Source: DAISIK01 sp036822055 (GTDB lineage: Bacteria > Verrucomicrobiota > Verrucomicrobiia > Opitutales > Puniceicoccaceae). Taken from it: a DNA stretch of 64,000 bases. Shown here piece after piece: positions 43,993 through 52,237 of this stretch. The notes below the pieces were generated by a model. The model did no database searches. It saw only the letters and a list, made by a program, of their open reading frames with translations, and was not told the origin of the DNA. Numbering within the stretch: the stretch's first letter is position 1; each line of letters starts with the position of its first letter. The translations under genes were made by a program, and so were the position numbers. The stretch spans positions 1 through 64,000 of the forward strand of contig DAISIK010000003.1 of NCBI GenBank assembly GCA_036822055.1, written 5' to 3'.

Positions 43993-46361
43993 GCGACGCT
44001 CATTTGAAATTGGTCGAGTACGACGACCGGCTGGTCCGGTTTTTTCTGGTGGCCTCGATTTTTTGGGGGCTCGTGGGAATGTTGGTCGGAGTCTTGATAG
44101 CCTTTCAGCTCAATTTTCACCAACTCAACTTCGATCTTTCATTCTTTAGCTTCGGGAGGTTGAGACCCCTCCACACCAATGCGGCGATCTTCGCCTTCGT
44201 TGGTAACATGATGTTTGCAGGGATTTATTATTCGACGCAGCGCCTCTGCAAGTGTCGGACAGCCTCAGATACGCTGGGGTGGATTCATTTTTGGGGTTGG
44301 CAGGCGATCATCGTTGCTGCGGCTATCACCCTGCCCCTCGGCTTCACCCGGGGGAAGGAATACGCAGAGCTGATTTGGCCGATCAATATCGCCGTTGTTC
44401 TGATCTGGGTGGTCTTTGCAGTGAACTTTTTCTGGACTCTGATGCGGAGGAATGAGCCAACCCTTTACGTGGCGATATGGTTCTACATCGCGACAATCGT
44501 GACGGTGGCAATGCTCTACATTGTGAACCACCTCTCGATTCCAACCAGTCTGGTTCACAGTTATCCAATCTTTGGAGGGCTCCAGGATGCCCTTGTCCAG
44601 TGGTGGTACGGGCACAACGCGGTGGCCTTCTTTCTGACGACTCCGATCCTCGGAATCATGTATTATTTTGTGCCCAAGGCGGCCGGGAGACCGGTCTATT
44701 CCTATCGGCTCTCGGTGATACATTTCTGGTCTTTGGTCTTTGTATACATCTGGGCCGGGCCGCACCACCTGCTCCACACAGCTCTACCCGGTTGGCTGCA
44801 GGGACTCGGGATGCTCTTCAGCCTGATGCTATGGGCGCCCTCCTGGGGCGGCATGTTGAACGGGTTGCTGACGTTGCGCGGAGCTTGGGATAAACTGAGA
44901 ACCGACCCGGTGGTGCAGTTTCTGGCGGCGGGTGTTACCTTTTACGGGATGGCCACCTTCGAAGGTCCTTTGCTCTCGATCAAGGATGTGAATGCGCTCT
45001 CCCACTACACCGATTGGACGATCGGGCACGTCCACAGTGGTACTCTTGGCTGGAACGGGTTCATTGCTGCGGGGATGTTCTACTGGCTGGCGCCGCGGCT
45101 CTGGGGTACCCAGTTGTACTCCAAACAGCTAGCGCACATGCACTTCTACATCGGAATGCTAGCAATCCTCCTCTACATTGGGTCGATGTGGGTATCGGGC
45201 ATAACCCAGGGCCTGATGCTCAATGCGACCAATGCTGATGGGACAGGGCTCCTCAATCCCAACTTCATCGAATCGCTCTCGAGGATTCGTCCCATGATGT
45301 TGACTCGGGCGCTCGGGGGAGCCCTGTACCTGCTTGGCTACGTTCTCCTCGCCTACAACATTTTCATGACGGCGCGGGCAGGGAAAGCCGTAAACGGAAC
45401 GGTCGAAGTCGTCGCTCCAGATATGGACCCCTACCAGTTCAAAGGAATGGGCGCCTACCTCAATGCTCCGGTACTCTATGCGGTAGGGATCCTGGTGAGT
45501 TCGATGCTTTGGTTGTTCGGTGGCGGTCTGGTTCTGATTGTCGGGATGTTGGGGACCTTCGGCCTGGTACTCTTGGCGATTGTTCACTTTGAGCTGAGCG
45601 GAGCCCGTTGGGTCGACTGGTATGAACGATTACTCGGAAATGCGCTTCCCTTCACAGTTCTGACCTTGATCGCCGCGGCGATCGGAGGAGCAGTCCAGAT
45701 CATCCCCACGGTAGTTAAGTACAAGGATGACCACTTTGAAAGCCACCTCCAGGTCCCCTATACCCCGCTGGAGCTAGCGGGACGGGATCTCTACATTCGG
45801 GAAGGTTGCTACAATTGCCATTCGCAAATGATTCGGACGCTGGTACCGGACGTTCTGCGCTATGGGGACAACTCGAAGCCGGGCGAGTCGATTTACAACC
45901 ACCCCTTCCAGTGGGGGTCCAAGCGAACGGGGCCCGATTTGGCGCGCGAAGGCGGTCCCATTGTGGAGGGCAAGCAGTTCATGCGGATTGGTTTCCGCGA
46001 TAACGTATGGCACTTTGACCACATGTTTGACCCCCGGAGTACCTCGGACGGCTCGAACATGCCGGCCTACCCATGGCTTTACAAAAATGACCTTGATTTA
46101 ACAACTTTGCCTCGCCGGATCGAGGTGTTGCGACTTCTGGGGGTTCCCTATCCGAAGGATCTCGGGGAAGCGGAGATCCACCAATTGGTCGACCTGCAAG
46201 CTCGCGAAATTTCCAGAGATTTGCGCAGCCGCCAAAAGTTCATCGAGCCTGAAAAAGAGATTGTGGCCCTCATCGCCTATCTCCAGGCGATTGGAAACAG
46301 CGGCGACCCCCTGGAGGTAAAAGCGCTCGCTTCGGAGATGGTGGAAAGGCTGGATAAATAA
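43989..46361 (+). CDS. ccoNO: Fused cbb3-type cytochrome c oxidase subunits I and II (CcoN-CcoO)
   Basis: A 790-residue fusion. The CcoN part (about 1-480) has about twelve spans and the haem-copper core: LHTNAAIFAFVGNMMFAG, VQWWYGHNAVAFFLTTPI for CuB and IGHVHSGTLGWNGF for haem ligands. Further spans (to about 575) lead into the CcoO part, whose haem-c site is CYNCHSQMIR (Cys607, Cys610, His611), followed by GPDLAREGG and SNMPAYPWL with the axial Met. Together they reduce oxygen with high affinity at the inner membrane. CcoN and CcoO are usually separate proteins; the fusion also occurs in some other lineages. Confidence 0.95.
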   Translation: MSDAHLKLVEYDDRLVRFFLVASIFWGLVGMLVGVLIAFQLNFHQLNFDLSFFSFGRLRPLHTNAAIFAFVGNMMFAGIYYSTQRLCKCRTASDTLGWIHFWGWQAIIVAAAITLPLGFTRGKEYAELIWPINIAVVLIWVVFAVNFFWTLMRRNEPTLYVAIWFYIATIVTVAMLYIVNHLSIPTSLVHSYPIFGGLQDALVQWWYGHNAVAFFLTTPILGIMYYFVPKAAGRPVYSYRLSVIHFWSLVFVYIWAGPHHLLHTALPGWLQGLGMLFSLMLWAPSWGGMLNGLLTLRGAWDKLRTDPVVQFLAAGVTFYGMATFEGPLLSIKDVNALSHYTDWTIGHVHSGTLGWNGFIAAGMFYWLAPRLWGTQLYSKQLAHMHFYIGMLAILLYIGSMWVSGITQGLMLNATNADGTGLLNPNFIESLSRIRPMMLTRALGGALYLLGYVLLAYNIFMTARAGKAVNGTVEVVAPDMDPYQFKGMGAYLNAPVLYAVGILVSSMLWLFGGGLVLIVGMLGTFGLVLLAIVHFELSGARWVDWYERLLGNALPFTVLTLIAAAIGGAVQIIPTVVKYKDDHFESHLQVPYTPLELAGRDLYIREGCYNCHSQMIRTLVPDVLRYGDNSKPGESIYNHPFQWGSKRTGPDLAREGGPIVEGKQFMRIGFRDNVWHFDHMFDPRSTSDGSNMPAYPWLYKNDLDLTTLPRRIEVLRLLGVPYPKDLGEAEIHQLVDLQAREISRDLRSRQKFIEPEKEIVALIAYLQAIGNSGDPLEVKALASEMVERLDK

Positions 46362-46365
46362 TTCC

Positions 46366-46569
46366 ATGTTGCGAGCCCTTGATTTTGATTCAACAGCATC
46401 GCTGGCCGCCATGGTGGCCTTCGTGATAACCTTTGGTGCATTCCTGGCGATCGTTTGGCGTACCTTAAAAATGAAGCGGAAACAAATCGATCACCTCGCC
46501 TCCCTGCCGCTGAAGGACAGCGATCAGGAGACGGAAAAATCAGTCAAAATGGAGAAAAGTGATGGGTAA
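46366..46569 (+). CDS. ccoQ: CcoQ-type small oxidase subunit
   Basis: A 67-residue protein with one N-terminal span (about 10-30) and a charged tail, the usual CcoQ/FixQ layout. It lies between ccoNO and ccoP, as in most cbb3 operons, and ends eight bases into ccoP. CcoQ stabilises the complex; it has no cofactor. The sequence is too short for a firm match without context. Confidence 0.75.
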   Translation: MLRALDFDSTASLAAMVAFVITFGAFLAIVWRTLKMKRKQIDHLASLPLKDSDQETEKSVKMEKSDG

Positions 46570-47098
46570 AACGGATTCAAATAAAGGGCCGACGATCACC
46601 ATCCGCGATCACGTATACGATGGGATCGAGGAGTACGATCAGAAGCTTCCGAACTGGTGGCTCTTCACTCTCTACGGGGCCATTGCATTCTCGATCGTCT
46701 ACTGGTTCTTTTTCGTCCATGCGGGGCTGGGGAAGTCCGACGAGGAGTTGCTGGCAAAAAAGATGGACCGGATCGAAGCCGCTCGACTGGAGGCTCAGTT
46801 GGAATTTTTGAATGATGAAACGCTTCTGGAAATGTCCCGCAATCAGGAATTCGTGCTGGCCGGCAGAGAGGTGTATTTCCAAACGGCGAACTGTGCGCAA
46901 TGCCACGGTAACGACCTCAAGGGAGGGATCGGGGTCAATCTGGTTGATGGGAACTGGATTTACGGCGGGCAACCTACTCAGATTTATGCCGTGATTGAGA
47001 ATGGAGCCCAGAACGGGATGCCGTCCTGGGCCTCTCTGGGTCCGCAAAAGATAGCCCAGGTGGTGGCTTTTGTTCTTTCTGAGCAGCCGAATCAGTGA
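46562..47098 (+). CDS. ccoP: cbb3 oxidase subunit III, mono-haem (CcoP)
   Basis: A 178-residue protein. The N-terminal DGIEEYDQKLPNWWLFTLYG leads into one span, as in CcoP. Only one haem-c site is present, CAQCHG (Cys111, Cys114, His115), with the axial Met in NGMPSW. Standard CcoP is about 300 residues with two haems, so this subunit is short by one cytochrome domain. Both ends are intact and the next gene follows normally, so it does not look truncated by mutation. GTG at 46559 is an alternative start; ATG 46562 has GGAGAA upstream. Confidence 0.9.
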   Translation: MGKTDSNKGPTITIRDHVYDGIEEYDQKLPNWWLFTLYGAIAFSIVYWFFFVHAGLGKSDEELLAKKMDRIEAARLEAQLEFLNDETLLEMSRNQEFVLAGREVYFQTANCAQCHGNDLKGGIGVNLVDGNWIYGGQPTQIYAVIENGAQNGMPSWASLGPQKIAQVVAFVLSEQPNQ

Positions 47099-47123
47099 GC
47101 CGGTGGGTCGAGCGGAGGGCAGG

Positions 47124-48569
47124 GTGAAAGGGAAGACGAGACCAACACGCGAGCGGGTGACCACCATCCAGGAGGATGGCTCGCGGCGGTTCCTGCATCC
47201 AGCCGCAGTTGGAGGGCGGTTCACGATGGCTCGTCGGTTGGTTGCCTACATGCTTATCCTCCTTTTTGTATTGATTCCTTGGATACAAGTATCGGGACGT
47301 CCAGCGGTCTTTCTCGATCTCGGGAGCCTGCGATTTCACTTCTTTGGCTTTACCCTTCTGGCGGAAGAGTTCTGGATCCTGTTCTTCTGTTTAACCGGGT
47401 TTGGGTTTTTGCTCTTTTTCATCACAGCGATTCTTGGGCGCGTCTGGTGCGGATGGGCCTGCCCGCAAACCGTCTTCCTCGAGCATCTGTTTCGCAGGAT
47501 AGAAGCGTTTATTGACGGAAACCCAAAGCAGCGAAGAGCCCTGGAAAACTCCCCCTGGACCGACAAACGGAAGATACTCAAAAGGGTCCTCAAGCACGGA
47601 ATCTTTCTTTTTCTATGCGTGGTTATTGCCCACCTGGTGCTGGCCTACTTTGTATCCATCCCCAGGCTCTACGGATGGGTTAAGGGCAGCCCGGAGGATC
47701 ACCTCAGCGCCTTTCTCTTCATCGTCTTTTTTAGCGGAATCCTTTATTTCAACTTTGCCTGGTTCCGCGAGCAGCTTTGCCTGGCGATCTGTCCCTATGG
47801 GCGGCTGCAGAGCGCATTAATCGATGACCACTCGCTAATCATCGGCTATGATGAGAAGCGGGGGGAGCCGCGAGGGCGCGCCAATGATCCTGCCAATGGA
47901 GACTGCATTAATTGCTACCGGTGTGTTGAGGTATGCCCGACGGGGATCGACATCCGCCAAGGCTTGCAGATTGAGTGCATCGGTTGCGCCAACTGCATTG
48001 ATGCCTGCGATGAAGTGATGCGAAAGATCGACCGCCCCGAGGGGTTGGTGCGCTACGATTCGCTCAACGGATTTGCCGGAAAAAAAACACTTTGGCTTCG
48101 ACCTAGAATTTTATTCTACCTCTTCATGGGGATGCTTGGTGCGTCAGCATTTGCCTATGCAGCGACAACCCTGAGGCCTGAGCTGATGGTGGTTGGACGG
48201 GCTCCCGGCTCTTCTTACTATGTTGATGAGGGAGGAGTTCGGAACCATTTCAGAGTTCGTATCTTCAATAAGTTGGACGCCGGAAGGGTCTTCAGCCTGG
48301 AAGTGGAAGATCTCGCCAGCAGCGGACTTTACCTGGCGGGTGAGGACCAAACGGTGGAGGTCCCGCCGATGGGAGAAGTGTCCCGCCTGGTGGTGGTTCA
48401 GGTGCCCTTTGAATCTTTCTCAGCTTCGAAACTTTCCTTCGAGATGGTTGTGCGTGCGGCGGATGGGCGCAGCGGCGAGATGCGGGAACGGCTGGAGTTC
48501 CTGGGCCCCAACCCAGAGCTTTTGCGCGAAGACTTTAAGGTGGATCAGCGGACAGGAGGGCGAGAGTGA
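47124..48569 (+). CDS. ccoG: CcoG-type polyferredoxin, cbb3 oxidase assembly
   Basis: A 481-residue membrane iron-sulfur protein. It has about five spans with WCGWACPQTVFLEH and CLAICPYGRLQSAL between them, then two [4Fe-4S] sites, CINCYRCVEVCP and CIGCANCIDACD. An external immunoglobulin-like C-terminal domain (about 380-480) matches the usual CcoG/RdxA end. CcoG reduces copper for oxidase assembly in studied systems. The frame is open upstream to 47070, inside ccoP; the GTG at 47124 has a GGAGGG-type ribosome site, and a GTG at 47103 is the alternative. It overlaps the next small gene as GTGA. Confidence 0.93.
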   Translation: MKGKTRPTRERVTTIQEDGSRRFLHPAAVGGRFTMARRLVAYMLILLFVLIPWIQVSGRPAVFLDLGSLRFHFFGFTLLAEEFWILFFCLTGFGFLLFFITAILGRVWCGWACPQTVFLEHLFRRIEAFIDGNPKQRRALENSPWTDKRKILKRVLKHGIFLFLCVVIAHLVLAYFVSIPRLYGWVKGSPEDHLSAFLFIVFFSGILYFNFAWFREQLCLAICPYGRLQSALIDDHSLIIGYDEKRGEPRGRANDPANGDCINCYRCVEVCPTGIDIRQGLQIECIGCANCIDACDEVMRKIDRPEGLVRYDSLNGFAGKKTLWLRPRILFYLFMGMLGASAFAYAATTLRPELMVVGRAPGSSYYVDEGGVRNHFRVRIFNKLDAGRVFSLEVEDLASSGLYLAGEDQTVEVPPMGEVSRLVVVQVPFESFSASKLSFEMVVRAADGRSGEMRERLEFLGPNPELLREDFKVDQRTGGRE

Positions 48570-48733
48570 TCGGGCATCTCCGGGCTCTCTTTCGGAAAAG
48601 ACCCTGGTTGTGGATCAGCGGGGGCTTTCTTTGTTACGTCCTGATCTGGTTCCTTTTCATCAAGTTTGCGGCGAATCACGGACCGCCGCCCTTCGATCCC
48701 GAAAATCCGCCGAGTCGTATCGTTGTCGAGTGA
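48566..48733 (+). CDS. 55-residue single-span membrane protein after ccoG
   Basis: The GTG at 48566 overlaps the ccoG stop as GTGA and has GGAGGG seven to ten bases upstream. It opens 55 codons to a TGA at 48731-48733. A basic N terminus (RALFRKRPWLW) is followed by one span and a short Pro-rich tail (HGPPPFDPENPPSR), which would place the tail outside. The position is where FixH/CcoH sits in many cbb3 operons, but FixH is about three times longer. I infer a small oxidase-associated subunit or assembly factor. It is easy to miss because of its size. Confidence 0.65.
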   Translation: MIGHLRALFRKRPWLWISGGFLCYVLIWFLFIKFAANHGPPPFDPENPPSRIVVE

Positions 48734-48804
48734 GGTTTTGCGGGGGGAGCTGGAACGGGGTTGTATCCTTGCTTTGTGGGTAAACCGTTCGTTAGCCTTT
48801 TCGA

Positions 48805-49170
48805 GTGAAGCTGCTTTTGCCTTTGGGGGTTCTGCTCTTCGTCCTCGGGACGGGTTACTTTGTCGTTCGTCCGCAGCTCGAGAGTCGCTTTTCCGGAAAA
48901 GGTGACTTTCCGGCAGCGGAATTTGTGTTCCGCCCGATGAACTTTGTTGGCAACCGTTACGTATTAGCGGGGTCCGTGGAGGCAGTGATTGGGAACCGCG
49001 AAGGATTGGGAAGGGTGGTTGTGGTGAGGACGGAAACGACCGAGTCTCCCCTGCCCATCTTTGTGCCGGAAAACCTCCCCGAGAATTTGAACTTCGGGCA
49101 GCGCTACATTTTTCAGGTTAGGGTAAGGGAAGGAGGGTTGATCTATGCAGAAGAAATGGAGAAGCGGTAA
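48805..49170 (+). CDS. Small membrane-anchored beta-rich protein
   Basis: A 121-residue protein starting at GTG 48805. An N-terminal span (about 2-22) anchors a domain of 90 residues with alternating beta pattern: NRYVLAGSVEAVIG, GRVVVVRTET, LPIFVPENL and RYIFQVRVREGG. The spacing recalls a small OB-type barrel, but no family is recognised. It ends 26 bases inside the next gene. It may be the last gene of the oxidase operon or the first of the following unit. Confidence 0.6.
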   Translation: MKLLLPLGVLLFVLGTGYFVVRPQLESRFSGKGDFPAAEFVFRPMNFVGNRYVLAGSVEAVIGNREGLGRVVVVRTETTESPLPIFVPENLPENLNFGQRYIFQVRVREGGLIYAEEMEKR

Positions 49171-51250
49171 GATTGGAAATCTATTTTGGGCCGCGCTCTT
49201 GATCCCGGCTCTTTTGTTCGGGCAGGGTGCTCCAGTTCCCCTCCAAAGCGCACCGCCCGAACGTGGTGGCCCGCAGGCCGAACGTGGAGCTGGCGGACCA
49301 TTGGGATGGAGCCCGGCAACCCAGTTTGAAAGTGAGACGGCAATGAAGGTCTTTGAGACCCTCTTCAAACGGGAGAGCGACTCGGTTAATTTTGAAGAAG
49401 GTACCTTTCTTTGGAATGGGCAAACCTTCAACATGGGAGATGGTCGCCTGATGCGGAGCCGCTTTGTCCGATACCTGGAGAGTCCCTCCGATGGTTTCAA
49501 TACTCGCGTTTACATTGCCATCTTGCAGGAGATTGAAAGTCGGCTCTCGGTAAGGTCTCGTCAGGGCGGAGGAGATGCCAAGGACAGTAATCTGGAGCCA
49601 ACCATTGCAGCGTGGAAACTCCTCTTCCAAGCTGGCGATCACCCGATTGATGGAGGCAACAGCCTGGTCCTCGCTAATCTGGTCTACGACAACTGGAGGG
49701 AACGCAAGGCCTTCCAGAGCGCCGATTTTCGCCGAGCGGTTTCCCTGGGTGAACTTGAGCGGATGGAAGATCGGCTCACCAGTTATGGGGATACCGTCGT
49801 CATGCAGGCCAAACGGGACCTCGAGCGCCAGAGCCGCGAGCGCCCTAATGCTGCTAATACCCTCGAGATGCGGCGCCTTAACGCCGCTGCCAAGGCTGCT
49901 GGAGAGGAAGGCACTGCAGGTCAAGGGGAAACGGCGTCGCAAGGTGCTTCCGAAGCCTTGGAGCTGCCCGGGTCAGTGGCCTCCACCTCGATGTTACCCA
50001 CCGGAACAGGCTCGGCGCTGATCCGGGAGCTCATACTGGAACAGTTTGAGCAGGAGAGCCTCGGCCTCGAGTTAGCGGAGATCGGGGTGCGGGCCCGCCT
50101 GAAGATGCAGAGCCAAATCGTGGCCTTTTTGGCGCAGCGTCGCTTCGACCATGCAGTGCTGGGATCTTCCTTTTTTCGAATCCTCTTCAAAGGCGGAGCC
50201 CAGGACCTACGGGTCGATCAGGCAATGATTCAAAAGGTTTTACCGGAGTTTCAACTGCCACCGACGGTCGATCAGCTCGAGTTTGTGGCCCGGCAGGCAC
50301 TAGACGACGTTTCCAAGACAATGCTCTCGGTGGAAAATGCCTTTGATGGGGGACGACGGCTTGCCGCGTTGGAGCGATTGCAGGAGGCTTTTTTTCTGGG
50401 AGAGTACACCCTTCCGGTAATTGCCTTTCCGGAGGAAAAGCGGGCCGTCCTGCGGGACCTTTATTATGATTTGCGCGACGCTCGTCGGGTTGCTGATCTC
50501 AAGGATTACGAAACACTGGAAGAGCTGGTAGCGAGGATTGAAAGCCTCGCCAGCGATTTTCCGGCCCTTGAGGTACGTAGTCAGATCCGCTTGGCCAAGC
50601 GGGCGAGCGAGATGAAGCTGCTGAGTGCGAGGGCAGCCATGGGCATGCAGCAGATGGAGCTGGCGCGAAGTGAATTAGATGCTGCCTTTGCGATTTGGCC
50701 CCTCAATCCAGCCCTCCAGACTTTCATGGCCGGAGCGGTTGGCGGCACAAATCTGGCGGCCGACTTTGATCGCGATTATGCCAACCGCAGCTTCCGGGAG
50801 ATTTTTAATCGTCGCCAGGAATACCTCCCGGTTTTGGCAAACGACCCGGAGCGCGGGCGATTAATGGAAGAAGTCCTTGAGGTAGTCCAAGGTGCCAATT
50901 TCGCCATCCGTGCAGCGGAGGCCCAAGCCGCTCAACGCAACTATTACGGAGCATGGGAACTGTTGGCCGAGGCGGTTGAGGTCCTCCCGGACGATCGCGA
51001 GTTGAACAGTGCATTGACCAGGATGACTGGAGAGGTAGCCGAATACGTTTCTTTGCTGCGACAGGCCGAGAGGATGGCAAGGGATGGCTATTTTGCCGCC
51101 AGCCTTAATTTCTACCTGCAAGCGAGGGATCAGTACCCGCTCAGCACGAAGTCAGCCGATGGGGTGACCCGGATTGCAAACTCTATTTTGGACCAAGTGG
51201 CTGTCCTTGAGCAACGTGAGTCATCAGCTCCCGACGGCGCCGAAGATTAG
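49145..51250 (+). CDS. Secreted helical-repeat (TPR-like) protein
   Basis: A 701-residue protein with a signal peptide (FWAALLIPALLFGQG) and a Pro/Gly-rich linker. The rest is almost all helical, with amphipathic pairs in the C-terminal third such as NYYGAWELLAEAVEVLPDD and GYFAASLNFYLQARDQYP, each typical of a TPR unit. An Ala/Gly/Gln-rich low-complexity stretch lies near residues 255-280. No enzyme motif is seen. It is probably a periplasmic scaffold; the link to the oxidase genes is only position. It overlaps the upstream gene by 26 bases; no later start keeps the signal intact. Confidence 0.7.
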   Translation: MQKKWRSGKIGNLFWAALLIPALLFGQGAPVPLQSAPPERGGPQAERGAGGPLGWSPATQFESETAMKVFETLFKRESDSVNFEEGTFLWNGQTFNMGDGRLMRSRFVRYLESPSDGFNTRVYIAILQEIESRLSVRSRQGGGDAKDSNLEPTIAAWKLLFQAGDHPIDGGNSLVLANLVYDNWRERKAFQSADFRRAVSLGELERMEDRLTSYGDTVVMQAKRDLERQSRERPNAANTLEMRRLNAAAKAAGEEGTAGQGETASQGASEALELPGSVASTSMLPTGTGSALIRELILEQFEQESLGLELAEIGVRARLKMQSQIVAFLAQRRFDHAVLGSSFFRILFKGGAQDLRVDQAMIQKVLPEFQLPPTVDQLEFVARQALDDVSKTMLSVENAFDGGRRLAALERLQEAFFLGEYTLPVIAFPEEKRAVLRDLYYDLRDARRVADLKDYETLEELVARIESLASDFPALEVRSQIRLAKRASEMKLLSARAAMGMQQMELARSELDAAFAIWPLNPALQTFMAGAVGGTNLAADFDRDYANRSFREIFNRRQEYLPVLANDPERGRLMEEVLEVVQGANFAIRAAEAQAAQRNYYGAWELLAEAVEVLPDDRELNSALTRMTGEVAEYVSLLRQAERMARDGYFAASLNFYLQARDQYPLSTKSADGVTRIANSILDQVAVLEQRESSAPDGAED

Positions 51251-51481
51251 GCGTCAATTCGGGCCTTGGGAAGAGGGTGCGAAGGGGCGACCGGGAAACT
51301 GTTTTGGGGTTGAATTCAAAGAACCGCTGCTTCAAATTTCCAGACGTGCCCGGTGCGACCAACCAATAATGACAAGACCTGATGGAAGAGTTCCATGCGG
51401 GCGGGGTCGTTTGAACGGGCACGATTCAGGATCCCTTAAAGTGCGGGAGTTCCTCACTCGGGACATTCATAAAATATCTTA

Positions 51482-52237
51482 ATGGCTAAAAGAAAAACGG
51501 GTGGAAAAGGAAACTATTCCCGGCGTCCAAGGGACTTCGGTCCACGTCGCAACGAGAGGATCCGGGCGACCGAGGTGCGAGTCATCGGTCCGGATGGAAA
51601 GCAGGCGGGGGTGATGTCGTCGATCGACGCACGGAAACTTGCCCAAAACTATGGTCTGGATTTGTTGGAGGTTTCCCCCAACGCCCGTCCGCCGGTGTGC
51701 CGGATTCTCGACTACGGCAAGTACATGTACGAGCAGTCGAAAAAACAGAAGGAGACGAAGCAGAGTTCGAGCGTCAGCCGAATGAAGGAAGTTAAATTCC
51801 GGGTCTCGATCGATACCCACGACTTTGAAACCAAGATCGTGCGGGCGGAGAAGTTCCTTTTTCGTGGCAGTAAGTTGAAGATCACGCTGATGTTTCGGGG
51901 TCGGGAAATGGAGCACACGGAGCTGGGTTTCCAAACCGTCAATCGCGCCATAGCAGAATTGAGCGGGGTTGCCTCACTGGACAGTGAACCACGCCTGAGT
52001 GGTCGGCAGATCACCACCACCATGTCGCCGCTTCCGGTGCAGAAGCGAAAACCCAAGTTCATCCACAGCGACGAGGATGAAGACGAGGATGAGGATGAAG
52101 ATGAGCGGGAAGTTGCGGAGTCTCCAACTTCGCGGCGAGACCGATCCGCTGAGGCGGAGAAGGAGGTCGAGATCGATACGGAGGAAAAGAGCAGCGCCAC
52201 CGAGCCAGGGTATGATGCCAGCGAGGCTGATAGGTAG
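51482..52237 (+). CDS. infC: Translation initiation factor IF-3 with acidic C-terminal tail
   Basis: A 251-residue IF-3. The core (about 22-190) has LDLLEVSPNARPPVCRILDY, YGKYMYEQ, KEVKFRVSIDTHDFETKI and LKITLMFRGREMEH, all standard. Bacterial IF-3 normally ends near residue 180; here about 60 more residues follow, first a run of alternating Asp and Glu (197-208), then a Ser/Glu-rich part. The start ATG at 51482 has no Shine-Dalgarno in the preceding 20 bases (only AT-rich sequence), so translation may be controlled by other means, as infC often is. rpmI and rplT do not follow; an amidase gene overlaps the end. Confidence 0.93.
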   Translation: MAKRKTGGKGNYSRRPRDFGPRRNERIRATEVRVIGPDGKQAGVMSSIDARKLAQNYGLDLLEVSPNARPPVCRILDYGKYMYEQSKKQKETKQSSSVSRMKEVKFRVSIDTHDFETKIVRAEKFLFRGSKLKITLMFRGREMEHTELGFQTVNRAIAELSGVASLDSEPRLSGRQITTTMSPLPVQKRKPKFIHSDEDEDEDEDEDEREVAESPTSRRDRSAEAEKEVEIDTEEKSSATEPGYDASEADR

